64,000 nucleotides of DNA from an uncultured Eubacteriales bacterium (GTDB lineage: Bacteria; Bacillota; Clostridia; Oscillospirales; Acutalibacteraceae). The notes beneath the pieces were generated by a model that ran no database searches, was not told the DNA's origin, and saw only the letters and a program-made list of their open reading frames with translations. The position numbers were made by a program, and so were the translations under genes. The stretch is from contig CAJUDG010000006.1 in the NCBI GenBank assembly GCA_910584745.1, positions 165,989 through 229,988 of the forward strand. Direction: 5' to 3'. Positions 26,404 to 34,850 of the stretch are shown piece after piece (position 1 is the first letter of the stretch; each line of letters starts with the position of its first letter).

Positions 26404-29400
26404 TTATCTTCGGAACTTGGGCAGCGCCAGCAGCAGCGCCGTCCAGAACATCTGGAACGCGAACAGCAGGAATGACGACACCTGCCGTATCTCGCCAAAG
26501 CAGGCCAGGAAAGCCACCAGCACAAAGCCCAGTATCACCGCCGCCGACTGTATTGCCACCAGCATACCCGTGGTGCGCTTCTGCGCCACACAGGCCGCTA
26601 TAAGGCTCATCATGGACTCCATGCGCCCCTTTGTGGCCGCCACCGCGTCGGCCCTTGGCGGGTCGGACTCCAGCAGCTGCCGGGCCGTGTCGCCCAGCTG
26701 GCCGTCAAGGATCCCCACGCTGGCCTGGTCCACGCCGAAGAGCCTGGACATCTGGGCCACGGTGATGTTGGGGTCCGTGGTGCGCACAAGCACGCTTATG
26801 CCGCTGTCCTCAAGGCGCTGGAGCTCGTTCTTCTTGCGCCGGTCCGCCGAGTAGGTCAGCACCAGCATGGCCGCCACCTCGGCGTCCACCGCCAGGTACA
26901 GCACATCCTTGCCGCCGGAGGAATACTGCATCTCCAGCTCTCTGGGCGGGGCCTCAAGCCGGTGGTTTATCAATAGACTGCGGTTGCCGATATAGACGGT
27001 GCGCCCGTCCACCTTGCCCACTATCCCCGCGCCGGACTCGTAGCTTATGCGCTCGACCTCCGGCAGGCTCTCCTCCGCGTCGCTTATCACCTGCTCGAAC
27101 ACCCCCAGAAGGGGTCCCCCGGCCTCCTTTACCAAAGCAGTGGCACACATTATAGCGTCCTCGGCCATCACCTGGTTTCCAAACTGCTTTATGCCGGAGA
27201 TGACCACCGTGCCCGTGGGGAAAAGCTCCCCCGCGTCGGCTATCACCGCGTTTACGTCCCCCAGGACCTCAACGGCCCCGTGGCCCACCACCATGCCGCC
27301 GGCCCGGCGCACGGTCTTGCAGAGGTTGCTGACGGGCAGGTTCACGATAAGCATGTTCCCCGCCGCCACACATGCGCAGCAGGCCGCAGCCAGGGCCCCG
27401 ATGGAGGTGGGCACATCCTTGGTTATCAGCAGGCAGGCTATGCACAGCACCAGCGAGGATATCAGCCCCAGAGGGGCCAGCAGCTGGGACGAGGTCTCAG
27501 AGGGGTCGGGCTCGTAGGACAGCTCTAAAAAGCGCTTTAAGAACCCGGCCTTGCACTGATAGGCGATAAGCGGCTTTTCCGCCACGCAGTCCTTGGCCAT
27601 CTTTAAGGAGGTATTATAATCCTCATAGGTGCGCACGGCGTACTTCTGCTCTCTGGAGGTCACAAACCGGAAGTTGCTGTGTATGCGCCGCAGCATCGTA
27701 AGCTTGCCCGCCGAGTTCATGAACAGCAGAGCCGACACCACCGGCGCGTATAGGTACAGCCCCTCCAGCTGGGCCCGGAAGAATATGGAGCAGACCGTCT
27801 GTACCAGCACGGCCACCGTGGCCACGGCCACGCCGCTGTCGGCGTTGGCCCGGGCGGCGAACAGGCCCTTCAGCCCGTGCCCCACGGTCTTATAGGAGAT
27901 GCCCGCCGACACCACCAGGAATATCAGGGTAAGTATCACATAGGCCAGGGGCCAGGTGTCGCCCTTTGGCGTGAAGTTGTTCCTGCACACCAGACTGACA
28001 ACCGCCAGCAGCAGCGTACAGACCCCGGTTATCATCATCGTAAGGGAGAACTTGCCCATCTCCCCCTTGAGCTCGCTTGAAATGGATCTTGCGTCCTCGG
28101 GGCCGGTATAGTCCTCTATGGACTCGCCGCTGTCCTCTATGGGGCGCTGGGGCTCCTGGGGCTCGGGCTCCATGGTCTTTCTGGGCTTCACCCTCCGGCG
28201 TGATGCCTGCCGGCCCTCAAGGGCGTCCTTGGCCTTTTGCAGGTTCTCCGTCTCTGACAGCAGCGCGCTGTGCAGAAGGTCCGCGTTTATGATATGGGTG
28301 GCAATGCTGCGGGAGCGGTACTGATAGATGGTCTCCACATAGGGCACCTGCTGCATGGGCCTTGGCGGCGGCTCGGGAGCCTGCTCCTGCACAGCAGCGG
28401 GCTGCGGGGCCTTGGGCTGGACAGGTATCTCTATGGTTTTCAGCTCCTCCGGCGCAGGGGCCGGGGGCTCGGGGACATATTCCCTCTCAACGTACTCCGT
28501 GACCTGCTCGGGTTCGGGTGTATATTCCCGCTCTACATATTCCGTTACCTGCTCAGGCTCGGGCGTATACTCCCGCTCCACGTACTCCGTTGCCGGCTCA
28601 GGCTCGGGCTCGTATTCCCGCTCCACGTACTCCGTCACCGGCTCGGGCTCCGGCGCATATTCCCGCTCCACGTACTCCGTCACCGGCTCGGGTTCGGGCG
28701 CATATTCCTGCTCCACATACTCTGTTACCGGCTCGGGCTCCGGCGCGGTTTCCTGCTCCACATACTCTGCCGGGGGCTCCGGGGCCTTTTCCAGGATGCG
28801 TTCCACCGTCTTCTCGCTGACCGGCTGGCCGTCCTGGAGCTTTTGCAGCTCGATGGTGCTGTTGAGGACGTTCAGCTTTATCTCCATGGTCTGGTCGGTG
28901 TTGAGCATGGCCTTTTGCAGGTCCGACAGCTCCCCGCCGTCCGCGTCCAGGCCGTGCTGGCGGGCATAGGGGTCGGCGGCGTAGGACGTCAGGGGCACCG
29001 GGGCCACCACGCCGAACTCCTCCTCCACCTGCTGCTCGTCCATCCCGGCGCTCTGGACGGCCTCGGCCACCCGGCGGCGGCGCTCCTTTTGAAGGCGCTG
29101 GAAGTTCTCCTCCACCTGGTCGTCGATGGCCTTGGAGTCGTCGAACAGGACCTTATAGCCCTCCTCGCCCAGGGGCGGCGCGTCGCCGTCCATGCGGTAC
29201 TCGTCGATGGGCTTCAGCTGTATGCCGTAGTAGATGTCCTCCTCGCTCTCGTCAAAGTCGGGCACCTTCTTCCGGCCGAACAGTCCCCAGCGCTTCTTCT
29301 TTTTCTTTTTGCCCCGCTGTGTTTCCGGCTGGGGCTCCGGCTCGGGCTCCTCTATCACGTACTCGGGGCCCGGGTCCTCCGGCACATACTCCGGCTCCGG

Positions 29401-29601
29401 CTGGTATTCCTGCTCTGGCTCGGGCTCCGGCTCATAGTCCGTAAAGGCCTGGGGCTCGTCCCCGGAATACTCCTCCTGATACCCGTCCTCCGGATACTCC
29501 TCCTGGGCGGGCGCCTGGGCCCCAGCCTCCTTGGCCTCGCGCTTCTGGCGCTCCTCCTCCAGTATATCTTCCAGTGTAAATCCGTTATTACCGTCTCTCA
29601 T
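26404..29601 (-). CDS. P-type ATPase-like membrane protein lacking catalytic motifs, with repeat-rich N-terminus
   Basis: A 1065-residue protein. Residues about 1-510 are acidic and disordered, with about six copies of a 15-residue Pro-Glu/EYVERE repeat near 272-375 and a basic KKKKKRWGLFGRKK patch near 95. About eight membrane segments follow. Between them is a module that aligns with the P and N domains of P-type ATPases (HGAVEVLGDVNAVIADAGEL; GAGIVGKVDGRTVYIGNRSLL). The phosphorylation motif DKTGT reads DAGEL and TGD reads TTD, so the transport cycle should be impossible. It overlaps rlmB by four bases (ATGA) and is probably co-transcribed with it. Family function is unknown to me; a scaffold or sensor role is only a guess. 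Confidence 0.7.
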   Translation of the reverse strand: MRDGNNGFTLEDILEEERQKREAKEAGAQAPAQEEYPEDGYQEEYSGDEPQAFTDYEPEPEPEQEYQPEPEYVPEDPGPEYVIEEPEPEPQPETQRGKKKKKKRWGLFGRKKVPDFDESEEDIYYGIQLKPIDEYRMDGDAPPLGEEGYKVLFDDSKAIDDQVEENFQRLQKERRRRVAEAVQSAGMDEQQVEEEFGVVAPVPLTSYAADPYARQHGLDADGGELSDLQKAMLNTDQTMEIKLNVLNSTIELQKLQDGQPVSEKTVERILEKAPEPPAEYVEQETAPEPEPVTEYVEQEYAPEPEPVTEYVEREYAPEPEPVTEYVEREYEPEPEPATEYVEREYTPEPEQVTEYVEREYTPEPEQVTEYVEREYVPEPPAPAPEELKTIEIPVQPKAPQPAAVQEQAPEPPPRPMQQVPYVETIYQYRSRSIATHIINADLLHSALLSETENLQKAKDALEGRQASRRRVKPRKTMEPEPQEPQRPIEDSGESIEDYTGPEDARSISSELKGEMGKFSLTMMITGVCTLLLAVVSLVCRNNFTPKGDTWPLAYVILTLIFLVVSAGISYKTVGHGLKGLFAARANADSGVAVATVAVLVQTVCSIFFRAQLEGLYLYAPVVSALLFMNSAGKLTMLRRIHSNFRFVTSREQKYAVRTYEDYNTSLKMAKDCVAEKPLIAYQCKAGFLKRFLELSYEPDPSETSSQLLAPLGLISSLVLCIACLLITKDVPTSIGALAAACCACVAAGNMLIVNLPVSNLCKTVRRAGGMVVGHGAVEVLGDVNAVIADAGELFPTGTVVISGIKQFGNQVMAEDAIMCATALVKEAGGPLLGVFEQVISDAEESLPEVERISYESGAGIVGKVDGRTVYIGNRSLLINHRLEAPPRELEMQYSSGGKDVLYLAVDAEVAAMLVLTYSADRRKKNELQRLEDSGISVLVRTTDPNITVAQMSRLFGVDQASVGILDGQLGDTARQLLESDPPRADAVAATKGRMESMMSLIAACVAQKRTTGMLVAIQSAAVILGFVLVAFLACFGEIRQVSSFLLFAFQMFWTALLLALPKFRR
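28470..28775 (-). repeat. In-frame tandem repeat, about 45-base unit
   Basis: About six head-to-tail copies encoding PEPEPVTEYVEREYA with small changes (Q for P, T/E/V/A at the end, EQE for ERE). Neighbouring copies differ mainly at codon third positions. It lies within the disordered N-terminal half of the P-ATPase-like protein. Confidence 0.9.
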
Positions 29602-30377
29602 GGCTTACTCCTCTCACAGGCCGCTCTCTGCCGGACGGCCTCATAGCACAGCACTCCCGCCGCCACCGACGCGTTCAGGGAGTTCACCCGGCCCCTTATG
29701 GGCAGCGACAGGGCCCCGTCGCACCTCTCCCGGACAAGGCGGCTGACCCCCCTGCCCTCAGAGCCTATCACCAGGGCCACGGGCCCCGTAAGATCCGCCC
29801 GGTCCCAGGGCTCGCCGTCCATATCGGCGGCATAGCACCAGAGGCCCTTCTCCTTCAGCTCCTCTATCAGGACGGAGAGGTTCTGTACCCTCGCCACGGG
29901 CAGGTGCTCCACCGCCCCGGCCGAGGCCTTGCTCACCGCGTAGGTCAGGCCCACGCTGCGGCGCTTTGGGATTATGACCCCATGGGCCCCGGCGCACTCC
30001 GCCGAGCGTATCACCGCCCCAAGGTTATGGGGGTCCTCAAGGCCGTCGCAGATGATCAGCAGCGGGGGCTCTCCCCTCCCCCGGGCCAGGGCCAGCATGT
30101 CCTCAACGCTCGCGTACTCCACGGCGGCGGCCACTGCCACTACGCCCTGGTGGTTGGCTCCATTGCACATATGGGAGAGCTTTCTCTGGTCGCACTCCTT
30201 TATGGGCACCCCAAGCTTTTTGGCCTTTGCCAGAATAGCGGTCAGCTGGCCTGTGACCGGGCCCTTCGCCACATACAGGCAGTCGACGGCCCGGCCCGAG
30301 CGCAGGGCCTCCGCCACGGGGTTGCGCCCGGCGATTATACCGGCCCCATAGCTCTCGTTCGGTTCATGGTTTTCCAA
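29598..30377 (-). CDS. rlmB: 23S rRNA 2'-O-ribose methyltransferase, RlmB/TrmH (SpoU) family
   Basis: A SpoU-type methyltransferase of 259 residues. It has an N-terminal L30e-like substrate domain (AGRNPVAEALRSG, LGVPIKECDQRKL, HQGVVAVAA) and the C-terminal knotted SAM domain with the three SpoU motifs: LEDPHNLGAVIRSAECAGAHGV, PVALVIGSEGRGVSRLV and LSLPIRGRVNSLNASVAAGV. It probably methylates G2251-equivalent of 23S rRNA. The upstream ATG 30401 would be only a few bases after the expected transcription start; TTG 30377, behind AGAGGGGG, is the better start. The downstream P-ATPase-like gene overlaps its stop. Confidence 0.9.
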   Translation of the reverse strand: MENHEPNESYGAGIIAGRNPVAEALRSGRAVDCLYVAKGPVTGQLTAILAKAKKLGVPIKECDQRKLSHMCNGANHQGVVAVAAAVEYASVEDMLALARGRGEPPLLIICDGLEDPHNLGAVIRSAECAGAHGVIIPKRRSVGLTYAVSKASAGAVEHLPVARVQNLSVLIEELKEKGLWCYAADMDGEPWDRADLTGPVALVIGSEGRGVSRLVRERCDGALSLPIRGRVNSLNASVAAGVLCYEAVRQRAACERSKP

Positions 30378-30411
30378 AGTGTTGCCCCCTCTTTTGGGCA
30401 TAATATATTAT

Positions 30412-30440
30412 ATTATAACACAATGCTTTGGAATCCGCAA
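30412..30440 (-). promoter_or_regulatory. Sigma-A-type promoter for rlmB
   Basis: On the minus strand TTGCGG, 17 bases, TATAAT. Its position decides the rlmB start, since the first in-frame ATG would lie about five bases after the transcription start. Confidence 0.7.
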
Positions 30441-30515
30441 GCCGGTATTTTATAGCAGCAGCCCCATTATAATATGTAGGGCGGCGCCCCGCCCGTCGCT
30501 TATTGGGAGCCGCGT

Positions 30516-31520
30516 TTACTGTACCCCCAGGTGCACTATATGGCACACCCCCGGTATGGCCTCGCCCTGCTGCTGGCTGGTGGTGGACATGAGAGCCCCG
30601 GTGGCGCAGAACAGGATGTTCCGAAGCTCTCCCCGATCCATTCGGTTTAAAAGGTGCCCGCAAAGCACGCTTGCCGAGCAGCCGCAGCCGGAGCCCCCGG
30701 CGTGCACGTCCTGGCGCTGCCGGTCAAAGAGCATGAGCCCGCAGTCGTTGTGCACGCCCAGCAGCTCCACCCCATTGTCCCGGAGCATGTCCAGAAGCAG
30801 CGTGCTGCCCACGGCACCCAGGTCCCCGGTGAATATGCCGTCGTAATCCGCGGGGCTGGTGCCGGTGTCCTCTAAAAACCGGTAGATGCTGTCCGCCGCC
30901 GCCGGGGCCATGGCCGCGCCCATGTTCGCCGGGTCCTTCACCCCCAGGTCCACCACCTTGCCCGCAAGGCCGTGGAGCAGTCTAACCCCGCCCCCATGCC
31001 CCACTATAGCGCAGCCGGAGGCCGTGGCCGTCCACTGGGCGGTGGGGGTGCGCTGGGCTCCGTATTCCAGCGGCGTGCGGAACTGCCGCTCCGCCGAGCA
31101 GAAGTGGGAGCTGGTGACGGCAGCAGCTTTCTCTGCCGCGCCGCAGTCCACCATTATGCCCGCCATTAAGAGGGTCTGGGCCATTGTGGAGCAGGCCCCG
31201 TACTGGCCCAGAAATGGTATCTGATACTCCAAAAGGCCGAAGGTGGAGGATATGCACTGGTTGAGAAGGTCGCCGGCGAATATCATGTCCACCTCCCCCG
31301 CCGTGCAGCCCGCACCTGCCAGGGCAACGGAGACCGCCTCCTTTTGCAGCTGGGCCTCGGCCTTCTCCCAGCTGTCGGTCTGTAAGCGGGTGTCGTCAAA
31401 GGTCTGGTGAAAGTCCGCCGCAAGGGGCCCCTCCGACTCCTTGCGGCCCCCAACGGCCCCGTGGCCCAGCACCGTGGGCGGGGCGGTAAATTCCAAGGTC
31501 TGCCTGCCTATGCGTTTCAT
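30516..31520 (-). CDS. spoVAD: SpoVAD-like stage V sporulation protein
   Basis: A 334-residue thiolase-fold protein matching SpoVAD: GRQTLEFTAPPTVLGHGAVGGRKE at the start, FDDTRLQTDSWEKAEAQL, FAGDLLNQCISSTF, FGLLEYQIPFLGQYGACSTMAQ, SHFCSAERQFRTPLEYGAQRTPTAQWTATASGC. SpoVAD helps load dipicolinic acid into the forespore and belongs to the SpoVA channel in the inner spore membrane. The usual neighbours spoVAC and spoVAE are absent. Start ATG 31520 has GGGAGGAC upstream. A sigma-G-like promoter sits 27 bases before it, which agrees with forespore expression. The gene lies alone between rlmB and a membrane glycosyltransferase gene. Confidence 0.9.
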   Translation of the reverse strand: MKRIGRQTLEFTAPPTVLGHGAVGGRKESEGPLAADFHQTFDDTRLQTDSWEKAEAQLQKEAVSVALAGAGCTAGEVDMIFAGDLLNQCISSTFGLLEYQIPFLGQYGACSTMAQTLLMAGIMVDCGAAEKAAAVTSSHFCSAERQFRTPLEYGAQRTPTAQWTATASGCAIVGHGGGVRLLHGLAGKVVDLGVKDPANMGAAMAPAAADSIYRFLEDTGTSPADYDGIFTGDLGAVGSTLLLDMLRDNGVELLGVHNDCGLMLFDRQRQDVHAGGSGCGCSASVLCGHLLNRMDRGELRNILFCATGALMSTTSQQQGEAIPGVCHIVHLGVQ

Positions 31521-31546
31521 ATTGTCCTCCCGGTACTTTTTGGGAG

Positions 31547-31576
31547 TATACTGCCCCAAAAGCGCCGGGATTATAC
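31547..31576 (-). promoter_or_regulatory. Sigma-G-like forespore promoter for spoVAD
   Basis: On the minus strand GTATA, 18 bases, CAGTATA. The sigma-G consensus is GNATR-N18-CATNNTA: the -35 matches fully and the -10 differs at one defined position. Confidence 0.5.
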
Positions 31577-31577
31577 C

Positions 31578-32846
31578 CTACATCACCTGGGCCCCGTTAA
31601 GATAGGCATATAGATATATGCCGCCCAGCACCGCCCCGGCAAGGCATATCCCCTCTCTAAGGCTGTCCCGCCCGCGCAGAAGGTCCGCGGCGAAGATGAA
31701 CAGCGGGAAGCAGCAGCTCATATAGCGCCCGGCGCTCAAAAGCCAGGACAGGGAATAATTGGCCGCAAAATAGCAGAAGGCATAGGCCAGAAGGCTGGGC
31801 CTTGTGCCTTTCTTACGCAGGGCAAGCACAAGTATCCCAAATGTAACGATGAACAGAACGAGCTCCGGCAGCCAGATGGCGTAGCCGTTGGCATTGGCTA
31901 TATTGTCCCGGAAATATCCCCAAAGATACCTGAGGACCCCCGATATCCACTTGCCCCCTTGATACCAGTGAGCCTGATGGCCCCGAAAGGCCAGGGGGTC
32001 GCCGTCCACGTACCAGTTCAGCAGCAGATAACCCATAGAGCCCAGCAGGGGCATGAGCAGGGCCGGGAGCCGTTTTAAAAAGCCCGGCAGCGCTTTTTTA
32101 ATGGACCCGCCCACGGGCCGCTCAAAGGGCCGCAGCTCCGAGAGCAGCTCCACCGCGGCGGGCACTATCACCAGCACCCCGGTCATGCGGGTCAGGGCCG
32201 CCATTGCCCCCCATACGCCGTAGAGGAGCCACCGGCGCTCAAGGGCGTAACAGCACGCCGCCGAGGTGGTCAGGAGGAAAAGCCCCTCGGTCATCACCGT
32301 GCCGAAGAAGAAGGAGAAGGGGTAGAGGGACAGGAGCAGGATGGAGTTCCGGGCGGCTCTGTTGTCCAGGAGCTTTGCGGCTATTTTATACACATAGCAG
32401 CAGCCCCAGGCGTAGCTTGCGATGGAGACCGTCAGGCCCGCTATGACCGTGTTGGGTATGACGTGCCTTATGACCCGCGCGGCCCAAACGTACAGCGGGT
32501 AGAACACCAAGAACAGGTGCCGGCCGTCCTCCTGATAGCCGGTATAGCCCTTTTCTATCAGGCTGATGTAGTGCCGCGCGTCCCAGCGGGTGAACTGTCC
32601 GGGAAAGCCGTACAGGCCGTTCTCCCCGCCGGAGAGCATGAAGCATATGAACATCGCCAGCAGCATGAACAGCCGGAAGGCCAGTGCAAAGCAGAACACC
32701 TTTACAGTGTCCGAATGGGCAACGGTGTAAGGCTCGTTTACTTTACACTCCTCCGGCGGCGCCAGCCCGCAGCTCTCCAGGCATCGCCAGGCCACCGCCA
32801 GGAATAAAAGGAGTATCGGGATAGTCAGCAGGATATCCGCCAGCAT
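31578..32846 (-). CDS. GT-C membrane glycosyltransferase, PIG-V-like mannosyltransferase
   Basis: A 422-residue polytopic membrane protein with about ten hydrophobic helices. The first loop after helix 2 carries FTRWDARHYISLIEKGY, the RWDxxHY pattern of PIG-V-type (GT76-like) dolichyl-phosphate-mannose-dependent transferases, where the aspartate is expected to be catalytic. LSLYPFSFFFGTVMTEGLFLL and ALTRMTGVLVIVPA also fit the family. In bacteria such enzymes probably transfer a sugar from a polyprenyl phosphate donor outside the membrane; the acceptor is unknown. Start ATG 32846 has AGAGG seven bases upstream; the earlier in-frame ATG lies within the promoter. Confidence 0.78.
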   Translation of the reverse strand: MLADILLTIPILLLFLAVAWRCLESCGLAPPEECKVNEPYTVAHSDTVKVFCFALAFRLFMLLAMFICFMLSGGENGLYGFPGQFTRWDARHYISLIEKGYTGYQEDGRHLFLVFYPLYVWAARVIRHVIPNTVIAGLTVSIASYAWGCCYVYKIAAKLLDNRAARNSILLLSLYPFSFFFGTVMTEGLFLLTTSAACCYALERRWLLYGVWGAMAALTRMTGVLVIVPAAVELLSELRPFERPVGGSIKKALPGFLKRLPALLMPLLGSMGYLLLNWYVDGDPLAFRGHQAHWYQGGKWISGVLRYLWGYFRDNIANANGYAIWLPELVLFIVTFGILVLALRKKGTRPSLLAYAFCYFAANYSLSWLLSAGRYMSCCFPLFIFAADLLRGRDSLREGICLAGAVLGGIYLYAYLNGAQVM

Positions 32847-32895
32847 GTGTTTGCCTCTCTTCCCCGCGCAAATTATACGTGTATTATTGCGTATA

Positions 32896-32924
32896 ATTAT
32901 ATAGTAATACCGCCCATATGTCAA
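32896..32924 (-). promoter_or_regulatory. Sigma-A-type promoter for the GT-C gene
   Basis: On the minus strand TTGACA, 17 bases, TATAAT, about 50 bases before the start codon. It is divergent from the SRP RNA promoter about 20 bases away. Confidence 0.8.
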
Positions 32925-32941
32925 ACCCTATGAGAAATAGG

Positions 32942-32970
32942 TTGCAAATCCCGAAAACATGTGTTATAAT
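32942..32970 (+). promoter_or_regulatory. Sigma-A-type promoter for the SRP RNA
   Basis: TTGCAA, 17 bases, TATAAT, with the expected start about 7 bases downstream, just before the SRP RNA 5' arm. Confidence 0.85.
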
Positions 32971-32979
32971 ACTCTGGCA

Positions 32980-33120
32980 AGCCGACGTGAAGTTGGGATA
33001 TGTGAGCGGACAGGTCTGCGCGGCGGAGAGCCGTGAACCATGTCAGGCGGGGAACCGAGCAGCATTAAGCGGATGTTTCCGGGCGATGCAGGTCGCCTGT
33101 CCGCTCGCATATCCCGGCTT
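32980..33120 (+). ncRNA. ffs: Signal recognition particle RNA (4.5S-type or scRNA)
   Basis: The 5' arm (TTGGGATATGTGAGCGGACAGG from about 32993) pairs with the 3' arm (CCTGTCCGCTCGCATATCCC ending near 33115) to give one long hairpin. Near its tip is the conserved SRP helix-8 region: GTCAGGCGGGGAACCGAGCAGC followed by AAGCGG. This is the Ffh-binding asymmetric loop. The RNA guides co-translational membrane targeting with Ffh and FtsY. TTTTCTTTTCT directly follows and probably ends transcription. The order SRP RNA-dnaX-ybaB-recR is the same as in Bacillus. The exact 5' end is uncertain by about 10 bases. Confidence 0.92.
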
Positions 33121-33140
33121 TTCTTTTCTGTGAGGTGCCT

Positions 33141-34778
33141 ATGTACAAGGTCTTGTATAGAAAATACCGCCCCCGGGTCTTCGCGGACGTGGTGGGCCAG
33201 CCCCAGGTGACGGTCACGCTGAAGAACGAGCTCATGCGGGGCCGGGTCTCCCATGCCTATCTTTTTACCGGCTCCCGGGGCACCGGCAAGACCACCTGCG
33301 CCAAGATACTGGCAAGGGCCGTGAACTGCCTGCACCCAGTGGACGGGGACCCCTGCGGGGAGTGCCAGGTCTGCCGGGGGCTTGAGGACGGCTCCATACT
33401 GGACGTGGTGGAGATCGACGCCGCCAGCAATAACGGCGTGGAGAACGTGCGAGCCATCATCGAGGAGACCAGCTTCACCCCGGCCACCGCAAAATATAGG
33501 GTGTATATCATTGACGAGGTCCATATGCTGTCCACGGCGGCCTTCAACGCCCTGTTGAAGACCCTTGAGGAGCCCCCGGCCCATGTGGTGTTCATCCTTG
33601 CCACCACCGAGGTGCACAAGCTGCTGCCCACCATACTGTCACGGTGCCAGCGCTTCGACTTCCACCGCATAGACCCGGAGCTTATGGCCGGAAGGCTGGA
33701 GCAGGTGGCCAGACTTGAGGGGGCGGAGCTTGACCATGAGGCGGCGCTGCTCATCGCCCGGACGGCGGACGGGGCCCTTAGGGACGCGCTGTCCCTTTTG
33801 GACCAGTGCCTGGGCCGGGACGGGCATATCACCCTTGAGACCGTATACGAGACGGCGGGGCTTGCGGCCCGGGACTACCTGGGCCAGCTGGCCGAGGCCG
33901 TGGCGGCCCGGGACCCGGCGGCGGCCCTGGGCATTATAGACCGGCTGCACAGGGAGTCGAAGGACCTCTCCCGGCTGTGCGGGGAGCTGGCCGGGTATTT
34001 CCGGGGGCTCATGCTCTGCAAGACCATGAAGGACCCCGGTCCGCTGCTGCAGGTCTCCGACGCGGAGCGCCGGGAGATGCAGCGGCTTTCGGGGAACCTG
34101 AGCCTTGCCGCCGTGCTGCACGGGCTGGACACCCTTGAGGACACTCTAAACAAGATGCGCATGGGGAACCAGCGCACCCAGCTGGAGATGGCCCTGGTGC
34201 GGCTTTGCAGCCCCCAGCTGGACAGCACGCCGGAATCGCTGCTCAGACGTATAGAGGCGCTGGAAAGTGGTATAGCTTTACAGCCTGTGCGTGAGAGCGT
34301 GGAGCCCCCAAGTGATGTGGAGTCTGACAAGGCACAAGACTTTACACCTCCGCCGGAGCCCATACCGCCGCCACCTGCCCCTGAGCAGCCTGCCGCGCCC
34401 CCGAAAGCCTCTCCGGCACCAAAGCCGGCGGCTGACCCGGGCGCGCTTATGGAGAACGCCAAGCCCTTTGCCGCGTGGCCGGACATCTTGCAGCGGCTGA
34501 GCGCCGGGAGCAAGAGCGTCTCGACGGCCTTTGAGGGCAGCAGCGCCTATATTTCCGGGGATTATATGCTTATCGACGCGCCGGAGATAGCCTTTGACCT
34601 GCTGAAAAAGTCCGACCAGCGCACAAGGCTGCGGGAAGCCATCAGCCGGGTCACCGGGCGGGCGTATAAGCTTGGGCCCTATAAGAAGGCCCCGGACAAG
34701 GCGAAGGCCGACCCTCTGGAGGAGCTGGCCCAGCGGGCCGCGGCCGCCGGGATACCGGTGGAGGAGCGGGAGCTGTAA
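33141..34778 (+). CDS. dnaX: DNA polymerase III subunits gamma/tau
   Basis: A 545-residue clamp-loader ATPase. YRPRVFADVVGQ opens the AAA+ domain; Walker A is GSRGTGKTT; the zinc-binding cysteines are in CGECQVCRG plus an upstream cysteine; Walker B is VYIIDEVHML; LSRCQRFDF holds the SRC arginine finger. Domain III runs to about residue 365. A Pro/Ala/Glu-rich linker (about 385-440) leads into a short tau-type C-terminal domain. The start is ATG 33141 behind GTGAGG; a GTG two codons earlier is possible. No A-AAA-AAG frameshift site was found. Confidence 0.96.
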   Translation: MYKVLYRKYRPRVFADVVGQPQVTVTLKNELMRGRVSHAYLFTGSRGTGKTTCAKILARAVNCLHPVDGDPCGECQVCRGLEDGSILDVVEIDAASNNGVENVRAIIEETSFTPATAKYRVYIIDEVHMLSTAAFNALLKTLEEPPAHVVFILATTEVHKLLPTILSRCQRFDFHRIDPELMAGRLEQVARLEGAELDHEAALLIARTADGALRDALSLLDQCLGRDGHITLETVYETAGLAARDYLGQLAEAVAARDPAAALGIIDRLHRESKDLSRLCGELAGYFRGLMLCKTMKDPGPLLQVSDAERREMQRLSGNLSLAAVLHGLDTLEDTLNKMRMGNQRTQLEMALVRLCSPQLDSTPESLLRRIEALESGIALQPVRESVEPPSDVESDKAQDFTPPPEPIPPPPAPEQPAAPPKASPAPKPAADPGALMENAKPFAAWPDILQRLSAGSKSVSTAFEGSSAYISGDYMLIDAPEIAFDLLKKSDQRTRLREAISRVTGRAYKLGPYKKAPDKAKADPLEELAQRAAAAGIPVEEREL

Positions 34779-34789
34779 AGCTGCTTTAC
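34775..34789. repeat. Short inverted repeat at the dnaX stop codon
   Basis: GTAAAGC-T-GCTTTAC overlaps the dnaX stop. The following 60 bases up to ybaB hold further GTAAAG/CTATAC-like half-sites and no clear terminator. Function unknown. Confidence 0.4.
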
Positions 34790-34850
34790 TGTACAGTGTT
34801 GTAAAGTATATCTACTATACAGAACTTTATAAAATGAAAGGATGACAGAT

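Noticed and set aside
28470..28775. CRISPR-like array
   Set aside because: The 45-base repeats have no spacers and encode an in-frame 15-residue protein repeat.
34590..34610. Possible dnaX frameshift slippery site (GAAAAAG)
   Set aside because: The heptamer needed in frame is A-AAA-AAG; here the base before is G, and no downstream stem or upstream Shine-Dalgarno stimulator was found.
34779..34850. Operator cluster made of TTTAC/GTAAA half-sites before ybaB
   Set aside because: Apart from the one short inverted repeat listed, the half-sites have irregular spacing and similar words recur inside coding regions, so chance is likely.
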